64,000 bases of DNA from positions 434,001 through 498,000 of the forward strand of contig JAWKWL010000002.1 in assembly GCA_041397525.1 (NCBI GenBank). The letters run 5' to 3'. This DNA is from BOKV01 sp041397525. GTDB lineage: Bacteria > Pseudomonadota > Alphaproteobacteria > Rhizobiales > Rhizobiaceae. Shown here in pieces: positions 46,427 through 55,732 of the stretch. A model generated the notes under the pieces. That model saw only the letters and a program-made list of their open reading frames with translations. It searched no databases and was not told where the DNA came from. Made by a program: the position numbers and the translations under genes. The stretch's first letter is position 1, and each line of letters opens with the position of its first letter.

Positions 46427-49400
46427 ATGAACAAAACCTCTGGCGACAGCCCCGGTCAGCCGGCGTCTGCGACAACGACCAGTGGCACCGCACTTTTCAT
46501 TCGCCGCCCGGTGCTTTCCCTGGTTCTCAACCTGCTGATCGTCGTTGCAGGCCTCGCTGGCATGTATGCCGCCGAGATCCGCGAATTGCCGGATGTCGAC
46601 CGTCCCGTTATTACCATTACAACCGATTTTGTTGGCGCGTCACCCGAAACGATTGACCGTGAACTGACGGCCGTCATCGAGGGAGCGGTTGCCCGTGTAT
46701 CGGGCGTCTCATCGATATCATCGAGTTCGTCTTTCGGCAGGAGTCGCGTGACTGTGGAGTTTTCTGACAGCGCCGACTTGTCCGTAGCCGCTTCAGACAT
46801 TCGCGATTCGCTTGGCCGGGTTTCCAACAACATGCCTGAGGGTGCTGATGACCCCCGGGTCGTCAAGGCAGATGCCAATGCCGATCCGGTCATGCGTCTG
46901 GCAGTCACCTCATCAGCACTCCCGGTTCAGGACATGACCATCCTGGTCGAGGACGAGATTGTCGACAGGCTTTCCGCAGTTCCCGGCGTCGCCGATGTCA
47001 ACGTCTATGGCGACCGCAACAAGGTCTTCCGCATCGATGTCGACCAGGCTCGACTGGCTGCCCTCGGGCTGACCGTTGCCAGTTTGCGCGCTGCGCTTTC
47101 CAATGTTTCCTATGATGTCCCGGCTGGTTCACTAACCGCTCGAAACAACGACATCGTGGTGCGCGCCACAGCAGGTGTTTCATCGCCAGAAGACTTTGAA
47201 AACCTGTACATTGCTGACAAAACCCGGCTGCGCGATGTTGCGACCGTAACGCTGGGAGCAGACCCCGGCACCACCGAATTGCGGGCAAACGCCCGGACCG
47301 GTATCGGGCTCGGCATCGTACGGCAGGCCCGATCCAACACGCTGGAAATTTCGAAAGGGGTGCGCGCAGCAATTGAGCAGGTCCGCTCCATCCTTCCGCA
47401 GGGTGTTGATATCAGGGTAACCAGCGATGACGCCACCTTCATCAGTGGTGCAATCAGCGAGGTCGTCCGATCGCTTATTCTCGCCATAGCCATTGTCATC
47501 ATCATTATCTATCTCTTCCTGCTTGACTGGCGCGCGACCCTCATTCCCGCCGCTACCCTTCCCGTTGCACTCATCGGCACCTTTGCCGCAATCTATCTGG
47601 TGGGTTTCTCGATCAATATCCTTACCCTGCTCGCACTGGTACTTGCGACGGGCATGGTGGTGGATGATGCCATCGTTGTTCTGGAAAACATCGTGCGCAG
47701 GCGCAACCAGGGTCTCGGTGTTCGTGCTGCTGCAGTGATCGGTACGAGGGAAGTCTTCTTTGCGGTCATTACCACGACCGCAACGCTCGCTGCCGTATTC
47801 GTGCCACTCTCATTCCTGCCTGGCCAGGCCGGAAGCCTTTTCCGCGAATTCGGTTTCGTGCTTGCCTTCTCGGTGCTGCTATCGAGCGTGGTTGCGCTCA
47901 CACTCTGCCCCATGCTTGCTTCGCGCATGATCCGCGAGCATCGTCAACCGGACGCCGCCCACCGCAATCCGCTTCGCAAGCCAGGAAAGGCAATTGCGGA
48001 TTTCTATCATCACATTCTGTGCAAGGCGCTCGACAACCCGTTGGTGGTGATCGTGGTCTCGGCCTTGTTTGCGACATTCGCAATGTCATTGCTGACCACG
48101 ATCCCGCGCGAACTCACACCGCGGGAAGATCGTTCCATCGCCCTGATGCGCATCTCTGCACCGCAAGGGGTCAGCCTCGAATACACTACCGCGCAATTGC
48201 GCCAGCTCGAGCGCCTCGTTGCTCCGCTGCGCGAAAGCGGCGAGGTACGCAACATGTTCGCAATCGCAGGAATTGGTGGAAGTGCCAATTCTGCCTTCAT
48301 GGTACTGACAATGGCTCCGTGGGAAGAGCGAAGCCGCAGCCAGAACGACATTGTTTCTGACATCAACCGCCTTGTCTCGACCGTACCGGGCGTGCGCGCT
48401 TTCGCAATCCAGCCAAACAGCCTGGGTATTCGCGGTGCCGGCAACGGTCTGCAATTTGCCCTTGTCGGCAATTCCTACACTGAATTGGCCGATAGCGCCG
48501 CGAAACTCGTTGAACTGATGGAAGCTGACCCGCGTTTTGGCCAGGTCCGGCTGTCCTATGAAACCACCCAGCCGCAATTGTCAGTCAGCATCAACCGTGA
48601 GCGCGCCACTGATCTTCACATCGACATCTCCGGTCTCGCCGAAACCTTGCAAGCAGTGCTCGATGGCCGCGGGGTCGCCCAGGTCTTCATTCGCGACCGC
48701 GCCTATCCGGTCAAGATTGTTTCAACCACCTCCCCGATCAACGATCCCACGGATCTTGAAAGCATCTTTCTCAGGACCGGAAATGGACGCATGGTGCCGA
48801 TGTCTACCATTGCGACACTGGAGGAAAGGGCAGTTGCGCCGTCGCTAAGCCGCGAACAGCAATTGCGCGCAGTATCCATCACCGCAGGGCTCATTCCCGA
48901 ATTTGCACTCGGCGACGCCTATTCCGAACTGGTGAAACTGGCCCAACCGGTATTGCTGCCGGGCATGCGCGTTATTCCCCTGGCGGAGGCAGCAACCCTT
49001 GACCAGTCCTCGCACGACATCCTTGTCACATTCGCCATCGCGATCATAGTCGTTCTCCTCGTTCTGGCCGCGCAATTCGAGAGTTTCGTCAGCGCGCTTA
49101 TCATCATGGCAACGGTCCCGCTGGGCCTTGCCTGCGCGGTTGTTGCCATGAAATTCACCGGCGGCACCTTCAATGTCTATAGCCAGATCGGGCTAGTATT
49201 GCTGGTTGGGGTGATGGCAAAGAACGGCATCCTGATCGTTGAATTTGCCAACCAGCTGCGCAACCGCGGCATGGGGATCCGGGACGCAATTGCCGAGTCC
49301 TCCCGCATCCGCCTGCGCCCCGTGATGATGACCATGATCTCCACAGTGCTTGGAGCGCTGCCCCTGGTGTTTGCCTTCGGAGCCGGTGCAGAAGCCCGCG

Positions 49401-49570
49401 AGGCGCTTGGATGGGTAATCGTTGGCGGACTGGGTCTGGCAACCGTGGCAACCCTGTTTCTCACTCCGGTGGCTTTTCTCCTGCTTGCCCGGTTTTCCGA
49501 ACCCGCCACCAGGGAAGAAGAGCGGCTGGTCCGGGAACTGGAGCACGCCGCAACCCACCTCAAACACTGA
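46427..49570 (+). CDS. RND family multidrug/solute efflux permease
   Basis: A 1047-residue inner-membrane pump with twelve TM helices and two large periplasmic loops, normal for the HAE1 type. The N-terminus has FIRRPVLSLVLNLLIVVAGLAG. The TM4 proton-relay aspartates are in GMVVDDAIVVLENIVRRR (about residue 411), and the RND signature GVMAKNGILIVEFANQLR is in the second half. A GTG two codons earlier (46421), overlapping the adaptor stop as GTGA, is an equally possible start. The substrate is unknown. It is paired with the adaptor gene immediately upstream. Confidence 0.92.
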   Translation: MNKTSGDSPGQPASATTTSGTALFIRRPVLSLVLNLLIVVAGLAGMYAAEIRELPDVDRPVITITTDFVGASPETIDRELTAVIEGAVARVSGVSSISSSSSFGRSRVTVEFSDSADLSVAASDIRDSLGRVSNNMPEGADDPRVVKADANADPVMRLAVTSSALPVQDMTILVEDEIVDRLSAVPGVADVNVYGDRNKVFRIDVDQARLAALGLTVASLRAALSNVSYDVPAGSLTARNNDIVVRATAGVSSPEDFENLYIADKTRLRDVATVTLGADPGTTELRANARTGIGLGIVRQARSNTLEISKGVRAAIEQVRSILPQGVDIRVTSDDATFISGAISEVVRSLILAIAIVIIIIYLFLLDWRATLIPAATLPVALIGTFAAIYLVGFSINILTLLALVLATGMVVDDAIVVLENIVRRRNQGLGVRAAAVIGTREVFFAVITTTATLAAVFVPLSFLPGQAGSLFREFGFVLAFSVLLSSVVALTLCPMLASRMIREHRQPDAAHRNPLRKPGKAIADFYHHILCKALDNPLVVIVVSALFATFAMSLLTTIPRELTPREDRSIALMRISAPQGVSLEYTTAQLRQLERLVAPLRESGEVRNMFAIAGIGGSANSAFMVLTMAPWEERSRSQNDIVSDINRLVSTVPGVRAFAIQPNSLGIRGAGNGLQFALVGNSYTELADSAAKLVELMEADPRFGQVRLSYETTQPQLSVSINRERATDLHIDISGLAETLQAVLDGRGVAQVFIRDRAYPVKIVSTTSPINDPTDLESIFLRTGNGRMVPMSTIATLEERAVAPSLSREQQLRAVSITAGLIPEFALGDAYSELVKLAQPVLLPGMRVIPLAEAATLDQSSHDILVTFAIAIIVVLLVLAAQFESFVSALIIMATVPLGLACAVVAMKFTGGTFNVYSQIGLVLLVGVMAKNGILIVEFANQLRNRGMGIRDAIAESSRIRLRPVMMTMISTVLGALPLVFAFGAGAEAREALGWVIVGGLGLATVATLFLTPVAFLLLARFSEPATREEERLVRELEHAATHLKH

Positions 49571-49677
49571 CAGCGCCGCTTCATTTCGGGCCTCGACAAC
49601 ACTGCCTGTTCAAGACTATGGCTTGACCCTGTCAGGATGGGCAGCGACGGTTGGCAACTGCCCCATGAGGTACTTGC

Positions 49678-50895
49678 ATGGTTTCACCTTTTACAGCTCC
49701 CAAGCATGCTAGTTATGACGTCGTCATCGTTGGCGGAGCGATGATGGGATCATCGACGGCCTGGTTCCTGGCCAGCAACCCTGACTTCAATGGCCGGGTT
49801 CTCGTCGTCGAGCGCGACCCGGGCTATGTGAACTGTTCGACCAGCCACACCAATTCCTGCATCCGTTTGCAATTTTCCGCCGAACTCAATGTCCGGATTT
49901 CACAATTCGCGGCCGGTTTCATCAAGAACATCCGCAGTCATATGGGCAATGACGAAAGGGTGCCTGAGTTGCGGATCCAGAATTTCGGCTACATGTATCT
50001 CGCTGACAATGAACGCTTTGCCCAAACCTTGCGCGAGAACCGCGAGGTGCAGGTGGCAGCGGGCGCTGGAACCCGAATACTTTCGCCCGATGAAATCCGG
50101 ACTGATTACCCGTTCTACAATGTTGATGACCTCATCGCCGGCAGCATCAACACAGTCGACGAGGGCTATTGGGACGGCATCACGGTGTTTGACTGGTTTC
50201 GCCGCTCGGCCCGTGAGCGTGGCATCGAATATGTGGCCAATGAGGTTGTGGCCATGACGAAGGACAAATCAGGCAACCGCGTTCAATCAGTGACACTGGC
50301 ATCCGGCGAAGTGGTTTCCTGCGGCCATGTGGTCAACGCTTCCGGTCCCAGGGCCGTCAGAACATCGCGGATGCTGGGTATTGAAATACCGGTTGAGCCG
50401 CGAAAGCGCTTCACCTGGATTTTCACGGCTGAAAATCCGCTCGACCAGGAACTGCCACTGACCATTGATCCTTCCGGAGTGCATTTCCGCCAGGATGGCA
50501 GGACAAGCTACATGGCTGGCGGCCATTCGGATCACGACCCGGCGGTCGAATATGACGATTTTGAAATGGACCATTCGCTTTGGCAGGATCATGTCTGGCC
50601 GCACATCGCAAACCGTGTACCGCAGTTCGAAGCCATCAGGGTGGTGCGCGAATGGGTGGGACACTACGCCTATAACACGCTTGACCAGAACGCCGTAATC
50701 GGGCCGCATTCTGAAATTCGCAATTTCCTGTTTCTCAATGGCTTTTCAGGCCATGGCCTGCAACAGGCGCCTGCCATGGGCAGGGCAACGGCAGAGTGGC
50801 TGACATATGGCGAATACAGGGCGCTTGACATGACACCGTTCGGTTTTGAACGCATATTGGCAAATCGGCCTTTTGGCGAAAAAGCCATTATCTGA
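49678..50895 (+). CDS. FAD-dependent oxidoreductase, DAO family
   Basis: A 405-residue flavoenzyme of the D-amino-acid/glycine oxidase fold. The Rossmann FAD motif is VVIVGGAMMGSSTAWFLAS (from about residue 15), with VVERDPG at the end of beta-2, the CSTSHTNSCIRLQFS active-site-like segment, HVVNASGPRA in the middle, and FLFLNGFSGHGLQQAPAMGRATAEWL at the C-terminal FAD-binding end. It is preceded by a GAGGT ribosome-binding site and followed after 25 bp by a dehydrogenase gene, so the two probably form an operon. The amine or amino acid substrate is unknown. Confidence 0.85.
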   Translation: MVSPFTAPKHASYDVVIVGGAMMGSSTAWFLASNPDFNGRVLVVERDPGYVNCSTSHTNSCIRLQFSAELNVRISQFAAGFIKNIRSHMGNDERVPELRIQNFGYMYLADNERFAQTLRENREVQVAAGAGTRILSPDEIRTDYPFYNVDDLIAGSINTVDEGYWDGITVFDWFRRSARERGIEYVANEVVAMTKDKSGNRVQSVTLASGEVVSCGHVVNASGPRAVRTSRMLGIEIPVEPRKRFTWIFTAENPLDQELPLTIDPSGVHFRQDGRTSYMAGGHSDHDPAVEYDDFEMDHSLWQDHVWPHIANRVPQFEAIRVVREWVGHYAYNTLDQNAVIGPHSEIRNFLFLNGFSGHGLQQAPAMGRATAEWLTYGEYRALDMTPFGFERILANRPFGEKAII

Positions 50896-50920
50896 CCGGG
50901 AAAAAACGCAAGGATACCCA

Positions 50921-51757
50921 ATGAAGAAGATCGTTTTGACGGGCGCAGCGGGCCGACTTGGCTCGTGGCTGCGCGAACCCCTGACCAGGCTCGCCGACGA
51001 ACTGGTATCAACCGATATCGCAGACAATGTTGGCGCACTCTATCCCGGTGAGACCTATCAAAAGGGTGACCTTGCAAACCTTGAAGACATGCTTCGCGTT
51101 CTCGAAGGTGCAGACATGGTTGTACACATGGGTGCCTATGCCGACGAAGGTCCGTTTGAAAAACTGCTAGGCCCAAATTTTATCGGGGCTTACAATATCT
51201 GGGAAGCGGCCCATCGCCATGGCCTCAGGCGCGTAATCTATGCAAGCTCGATCCATGCTGTTGGCATGTATCCGAAAAACGAGTTCATTGGCACCGATGT
51301 GCCGCACCGACCTGACACGTTCTATGGCCTTGCCAAATGCTTCGCAGAAGATCTCGGCAGGATGTACTGGGAAAAGCGGGGCCTTGAAAGCGTTCACATG
51401 CGCATCCTTTCCTGCGCACAGGTCAACAATGCCCGCGCGCTGGGCTCCTGGCTGTCCTATGACGACCTGATCCGTCTGGTGACACGCTGCATCGAAACGC
51501 CGGTTACGGGCTTTGCCGTCATCTATGGCGTCTCCAACAATGACCGTGCTCCGGTCGACAATTCGAAAGCCGGTTTTCTGGGCTACCGTCCGCAGGACAA
51601 TGCAGAGCAGTTTGCGCGGGAAATACTGGCAAACGAACCGCCAATGGACCCGCAGAACCCCTCACACATGTGCCATGGCGGCCCCTTTGCCGGGGTGGAG
51701 CTCGGCAATAGCGGTGTCGCCAGCATGAATATCGTCAACGACAAGAAGGCTACATGA
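50921..51757 (+). CDS. NAD-dependent epimerase/dehydratase family, uronate dehydrogenase-like
   Basis: A 278-residue extended short-chain dehydrogenase with the NAD loop LTGAAGRLGSWLR (from residue 6), DLANLEDMLRVLEGAD, ASSIHAVGMYP and the catalytic Tyr-X3-Lys in FYGLAKCFAEDLG. The GSWLSYDDLIRLVTRCIE segment and overall length resemble bacterial uronate dehydrogenases, which oxidise galacturonate or glucuronate to the lactone. That substrate is inferred from resemblance only. ATG 50921 is preferred; it follows the flavoenzyme gene by 25 bp. Confidence 0.75.
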   Translation: MKKIVLTGAAGRLGSWLREPLTRLADELVSTDIADNVGALYPGETYQKGDLANLEDMLRVLEGADMVVHMGAYADEGPFEKLLGPNFIGAYNIWEAAHRHGLRRVIYASSIHAVGMYPKNEFIGTDVPHRPDTFYGLAKCFAEDLGRMYWEKRGLESVHMRILSCAQVNNARALGSWLSYDDLIRLVTRCIETPVTGFAVIYGVSNNDRAPVDNSKAGFLGYRPQDNAEQFAREILANEPPMDPQNPSHMCHGGPFAGVELGNSGVASMNIVNDKKAT

Positions 51758-51788
51758 AAAGACGGCGCTCCCCTTTCAGGAAGCGCCG
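51757..51788 (-). terminator. Intrinsic terminator after katG
   Basis: On the minus strand a 10-bp stem with one wobble (CGGCGCTTCC pairing with the GG-GAGCGCCG side) closes a small loop and is followed by TCTTTT. It lies 27 bp past the katG stop and directly abuts the convergent dehydrogenase gene. Confidence 0.75.
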
Positions 51789-51814
51789 CCGACATCGCCA
51801 TTTGTCAGGACCGC

Positions 51815-54013
51815 CTAGCGGGCCAGGTCAAACCGGTCCGCATTCATGACCTTGGTCCAGGCGGCCACGAAGTCACTGACGAACTTCTTCTGCGCGTCAT
51901 CCTGTGCATAGACTTCAGCAAGCGCACGCAGCTGGGAGTTTGAACCGAAAACAAGGTCCACGCGGGTCGCCGTCCACTTGACCTTGCCGGTCTTGCGGTC
52001 GTGTCCCTCGAACACATCAGCTGCCTTTGACACCGGCTTCCACTCGGTAGCCATGTCGAGCAGGTTGACGAAGAAGTCGGTGGTCAGCTTGCCCGGCTGC
52101 TTGGTGAGAACACCATGCTTCGAGCCGCCCGCATTAGCGTTGAGCACGCGCATGCCACCCACGAGGGCCGTCATTTCCGGCGCTGTCAATGTCAACAACT
52201 GCGCCTTGTCGATCAGCAGTGTTTCAGCTGGAACCGTGTATTCGGTCTTGAGATAGTTGCGGAAACCATCGGCAACTGGCTCGAGGACCGAGAACGAGTC
52301 GGCATCGGTCTGCTCTTTCGTGGCATCGCTGCGGCCCGGTGTGAAGGGAACCTTCACCTTGTGGCCTGCTGCCGCGGCTGCCTGCTCGACACCAACACAA
52401 CCTCCAAGCACAATCAGATCCGCAAGCGATACCTGCTTGCCACCAGCGGCGCTTTCATTGAAAGCCTTCTGAATGGCAGACAACTTCTTGATCACCTTGG
52501 AAACGCGGGCTGGCTGGTTGGCCTCCCAATCCTTCTGCGGAGCGAGCCGGATGCGGGCGCCATTGGCACCGCCGCGCTTGTCCGAACCACGGAAAGTTGA
52601 AGCCGACGCCCATGCCGTGAACACCAGGTCCGAGACGGACAACCCGCTCGAAGCGATTTCCTCCTTCAGGGCTGAAATGTCCTTCGAAGATACCAGCTTG
52701 TGCGTGACAGCCGGTACCGGATCCTGCCAGATCAGGTCTTCTGCCGGAACTTCGGCACCCAGATAGCGTGACTTCGGCCCCATGTCGCGATGGGTCAGCT
52801 TGAACCATGCGCGTGCAAACGCGTCGGCAAATTCTGCCGGATTGGCATGGAAGTGCCGCGAGATCTTTTCATAGGCCGGGTCCATGCGCATCGCCATGTC
52901 GGCAGTTGACATGATGATCGGCACCCGCTTGGACGGATCTTGCGGATCTGGCGCCATGTCTTCTTTCTTCAGGTTTTTCGGCGTCCACTGCCAGGCCCCT
53001 GCCGGGCTCTTCACCAGTTCCCATTCATAGCCGAACAACACGTCGAAATAGCCCATGTCCCACTTGATCGGATTGGACGTCCACGCGCCTTCAAGGCCAG
53101 AAGTGATCGTGTCCCGGCCCTTGCCGCTCTTGTAGGTGCTGAGCCAGCCAAAGCCCATTGCCTCCAGAGGGGCCGCTTCCGGCTCCGGTCCGACATGCTT
53201 GGCGTCGCCCGCACCATGGGTCTTGCCAAACGTGTGTCCACCGGCAGTCAGTGCCACCGTCTCATAGTCATCCATCGCCATGCGGGCAAAGGTTTCACGG
53301 ATGTCGCGGCCCGAGGCAATCGGATCCGGCTTGCCGTCCGGCCCTTCCGGATTGACATAGATGAGGCCCATCTGCACGGCTGCCAGCGGGTTTTCCAGTT
53401 GGCGGTCTCCCGAATAGCGGCTGTTGGCCTTGTCGCTCGTTGCCAGCCACTCGGCTTCCTCGCCCCAGTAAATGTCTTCTTCCGGCTCCCACACGTCAGC
53501 CCGGCCGCCACCGAAGCCAAAGGTCTTGAAGCCCATGGATTCAAGCGCAACATTGCCCGCCAGAATCATGAGATCAGCCCAGGAAATGCGGTTGCCGTAT
53601 TTCTGCTTGATCGGCCACAGCAGGCGGCGCGCCTTGTCGAGGTTGCCGTTGTCCGGCCAGCTGTTCAGCGGGGCAAAACGCTGTGTGCCGGAACCGGCAC
53701 CACCGCGACCGTCACCAGTTCGGTAGGTACCGGCACTGTGCCAGGCCATGCGGATGAACAAGCCGCCATAATGCCCATAGTCGGCTGGCCACCAGTCCTG
53801 GCTGTCGGTCATCAGCGCGGTCAGGTCTTTCTTGATCGCCTTGAGGTTCAACTTCGAAAACTCTTCGGCATAGTTGAAGACCGGCCCCATCGGATCAGAA
53901 AGTGCCGAGTTCTGGTGCAGGATTTTCAGGTTCAACTGGTTTGGCCACCAGTCACGATTGGAACGCACAGCCGCTGTGGCATGCATTACCGGACATTTGC
54001 TCATTTCGTTCAT
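51815..54013 (-). CDS. katG: Catalase-peroxidase
   Basis: A 732-residue bifunctional haem enzyme that removes H2O2 by catalase and peroxidase activity. The distal site is in LFIRMAWHSAGTYR (Arg, Trp and His near residues 100-108), and the N-terminal catalytic half is followed by the non-haem C-terminal duplicate. The proximal-His region TAGGHTFGKTHGAGD is present. Length is typical for KatG. A GGAGAGAG ribosome-binding site precedes the start. It is divergent from oxyR across 256 bp that hold an inverted repeat, and ends at a strong terminator. Confidence 0.96.
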   Translation of the reverse strand: MNEMSKCPVMHATAAVRSNRDWWPNQLNLKILHQNSALSDPMGPVFNYAEEFSKLNLKAIKKDLTALMTDSQDWWPADYGHYGGLFIRMAWHSAGTYRTGDGRGGAGSGTQRFAPLNSWPDNGNLDKARRLLWPIKQKYGNRISWADLMILAGNVALESMGFKTFGFGGGRADVWEPEEDIYWGEEAEWLATSDKANSRYSGDRQLENPLAAVQMGLIYVNPEGPDGKPDPIASGRDIRETFARMAMDDYETVALTAGGHTFGKTHGAGDAKHVGPEPEAAPLEAMGFGWLSTYKSGKGRDTITSGLEGAWTSNPIKWDMGYFDVLFGYEWELVKSPAGAWQWTPKNLKKEDMAPDPQDPSKRVPIIMSTADMAMRMDPAYEKISRHFHANPAEFADAFARAWFKLTHRDMGPKSRYLGAEVPAEDLIWQDPVPAVTHKLVSSKDISALKEEIASSGLSVSDLVFTAWASASTFRGSDKRGGANGARIRLAPQKDWEANQPARVSKVIKKLSAIQKAFNESAAGGKQVSLADLIVLGGCVGVEQAAAAAGHKVKVPFTPGRSDATKEQTDADSFSVLEPVADGFRNYLKTEYTVPAETLLIDKAQLLTLTAPEMTALVGGMRVLNANAGGSKHGVLTKQPGKLTTDFFVNLLDMATEWKPVSKAADVFEGHDRKTGKVKWTATRVDLVFGSNSQLRALAEVYAQDDAQKKFVSDFVAAWTKVMNADRFDLAR

Positions 54014-54068
54014 CTCTCTCTCCGATAGCTATTCTGTTTACTCGACGAACTGCGTGGAAACCGAATCG

Positions 54069-54085
54069 TCGAACAATATGTTCGA
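54069..54085. promoter_or_regulatory. Inverted repeat in the katG-oxyR intergenic region
   Basis: TCGAACA and TGTTCGA arms of 7 bp are perfectly complementary around a 3-nt ATA spacer. The site lies 56 bp upstream of katG and 185 bp upstream of oxyR. A separate ATAGCTAT palindrome at 54025-54032 overlaps the katG ribosome-binding region. A regulator (OxyR or another) probably binds here. Confidence 0.5.
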
Positions 54086-54269
54086 TCTTCCCGACGCGCA
54101 TTGATCAGCAGCAAATGAATGGATGCATCATGCGGTCCATTGCCTGCATCGCGGACATTGTGTGAAATTGGATAAAGCAGACCGCTCCTCAATTGTCGTA
54201 ACCGACATATAGCAAAGCCCATCCATTATTTTAAGTTGGATTTTCTGATCGCACTGATAATCTGGGCTT

Positions 54270-55187
54270 ATGATAAACCTTACTCTCAAACAGCTTCGTT
54301 ACTTCGAGGCATTGGCGCGCATCGGCCATTTTGGCAGGGCTGCGGATGCGTGTTCGATATCCCAACCTGCCCTGTCGATGCAGATCAGGGAACTCGAGGA
54401 GACATTGGGGACCGGTCTCTTCGAACGCAGCGCGCGTCAGGTACGCCTGACCGGTTTCGGAGAGGAATTTGCCGTTCGGGTCCGGGAAACCCTGCGTTCG
54501 GTCGAGGAGCTTGAGGATATGGCACGCGCCTCGCGTGATCGTCTGACGGGGCGTTTGCGGATCGGCGTCATTCCAACCATAGCGCCTTATCTCCTTCCCG
54601 CAATCATCTCTGACCTCACCCGGCTGCATGACGGGCTCGACATCCATGTCCGCGAGACACTGACTTCGAAACTGGTGCAGGAACTTCTGGAAGGCAGGCT
54701 CGACACGGCAATCGTTGCACTGCCAATATCAGAACCCTCATTGAGCGAGGTAGTCCTGTTTACCGAAAACTTCGTGCTGGTTCGCCCGGGAGAAGATGCC
54801 GGAAAACCCGTACCGAATCGCGACATGTTGCGCCACATGCGCCTGTTGCTGCTTGAGGAAGGGCATTGTTTCCGCGACCAGGCACTGTCCTTCTGCAAGC
54901 TCCAGACAGCCCGCCCACGCGAATTGCTCGACGGCAGCTCGCTTTCGACGCTGGTGCAAATGGTCAGCGCGGGGATCGGTGTAACACTGATTCCGGAAAT
55001 GGCGGTTCCGCTGGAAACCCGTTCGGGCAGCGTCTCAATAGCGCGTTTCAAGCCACCAAGACCGCAGCGCAGCATCGGCATGATCTGGCGAAAGACCAGT
55101 CCGCTTGGCAAACAGCTAAGCCAGATCGCGGAACTGGTCCGCCAGTCAGCCGAATCGGTCCGCGCCAACGAGTATGCAGATTATTGA
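54270..55187 (+). CDS. oxyR: Hydrogen peroxide-responsive LysR regulator OxyR
   Basis: A 305-residue LysR-type regulator with an N-terminal winged helix (LRYFEALARIGHFGRAADACSISQPALSMQIRELE, split here as residues 9-43). The redox pair of OxyR is conserved as Cys200 and Cys209 in EEGHC-FRDQALSF-C, the same C-X8-C spacing as in E. coli, so H2O2 sensing by disulfide formation is expected. A further Cys28 lies in the helix-turn-helix. Its divergent position from katG supports control of that gene. Confidence 0.94.
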   Translation: MINLTLKQLRYFEALARIGHFGRAADACSISQPALSMQIRELEETLGTGLFERSARQVRLTGFGEEFAVRVRETLRSVEELEDMARASRDRLTGRLRIGVIPTIAPYLLPAIISDLTRLHDGLDIHVRETLTSKLVQELLEGRLDTAIVALPISEPSLSEVVLFTENFVLVRPGEDAGKPVPNRDMLRHMRLLLLEEGHCFRDQALSFCKLQTARPRELLDGSSLSTLVQMVSAGIGVTLIPEMAVPLETRSGSVSIARFKPPRPQRSIGMIWRKTSPLGKQLSQIAELVRQSAESVRANEYADY

Positions 55188-55304
55188 GGACTTGAATGAC
55201 GATTGGTCCCGGGTGTGAATTCTGTATAGGCTTTTCATTCGAATTGAAGCGTTGGGACCGGTTGGTGCGAACCAGGGGAAAGCCAGGGACGTGATATGGG
55301 GAAC

Positions 55305-55394
55305 TGGCGGAGAGACAGGGATTCGAACCCTGGGTACGCTCACACGCACAACGGTTTTCGAGACCGCCCCGATCGACCACTCCGGCATCTCTCC
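55305..55394 (-). tRNA. tRNA-Ser (anticodon CGA)
   Basis: On the minus strand a 90-nt tRNA folds with a 7-bp acceptor stem (GGAGAGA/TCTCTCC), discriminator G and an encoded CCA. The anticodon loop CTCGAAA has anticodon CGA, reading UCG serine codons. There is a long class-II variable arm and a TTCGAAT T-loop. No integrase or repeated 3' end is seen nearby. Confidence 0.95.
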
Positions 55395-55732
55395 ATCTGA
55401 TCCTTTCCCGTCCAGTCAATTCGGTCTCTGCAACCGCAGGAAAGGCGGGCGTTACATAGCCCCTAGCAGTCAGGCACACAAGCCTCGATTCGCATCAATC
55501 TCCAGGCCGGCACATATGATTGCTTGACTCGCACCATGTCCTGCGTGTATTGCCTCGCAGGATTGGCGCGCCCTGTGACGCGCCTCTCGTTTTTGTGCGC
55601 TTCCGCGAAACCGGTTTCACCATCTCGATGGGAACGTACGAAACCCACCACAATCCGACTGACAAAAAGACGGATACGGCCACCACTGGCGGTGGACCGG
55701 AAATCCGGACCGAACACCTGAGGAAGAAAACG
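55395..55732 (+). promoter_or_regulatory. Intergenic region with predicted rplU-rpmA promoter and leader
   Basis: 338 bp without a gene between the tRNA and rplU. At 55524-55529 there is TTGACT and at 55548-55553 TATTGC, 18 bp apart, a plausible promoter giving a leader of about 175 nt. The leader starts with a GGCGCG/CGCGCC hairpin (55565-55584, 8-nt loop) and has a GAAACCGGTTTC palindrome at 55607-55618. The open frame upstream of the L21 start looks fortuitous. Confidence 0.45.

Noticed and set aside
55305..55394. tRNA-Ser considered as an integration site of a mobile element
   Set aside because: No integrase gene, no repeated tRNA 3' end and no composition shift on either side.
55520..55732. 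In-frame upstream extension of rplU by 71 codons
   Set aside because: The translated extension does not match L21, and the region carries promoter-like and hairpin elements; the canonical L21 start is at 55733.
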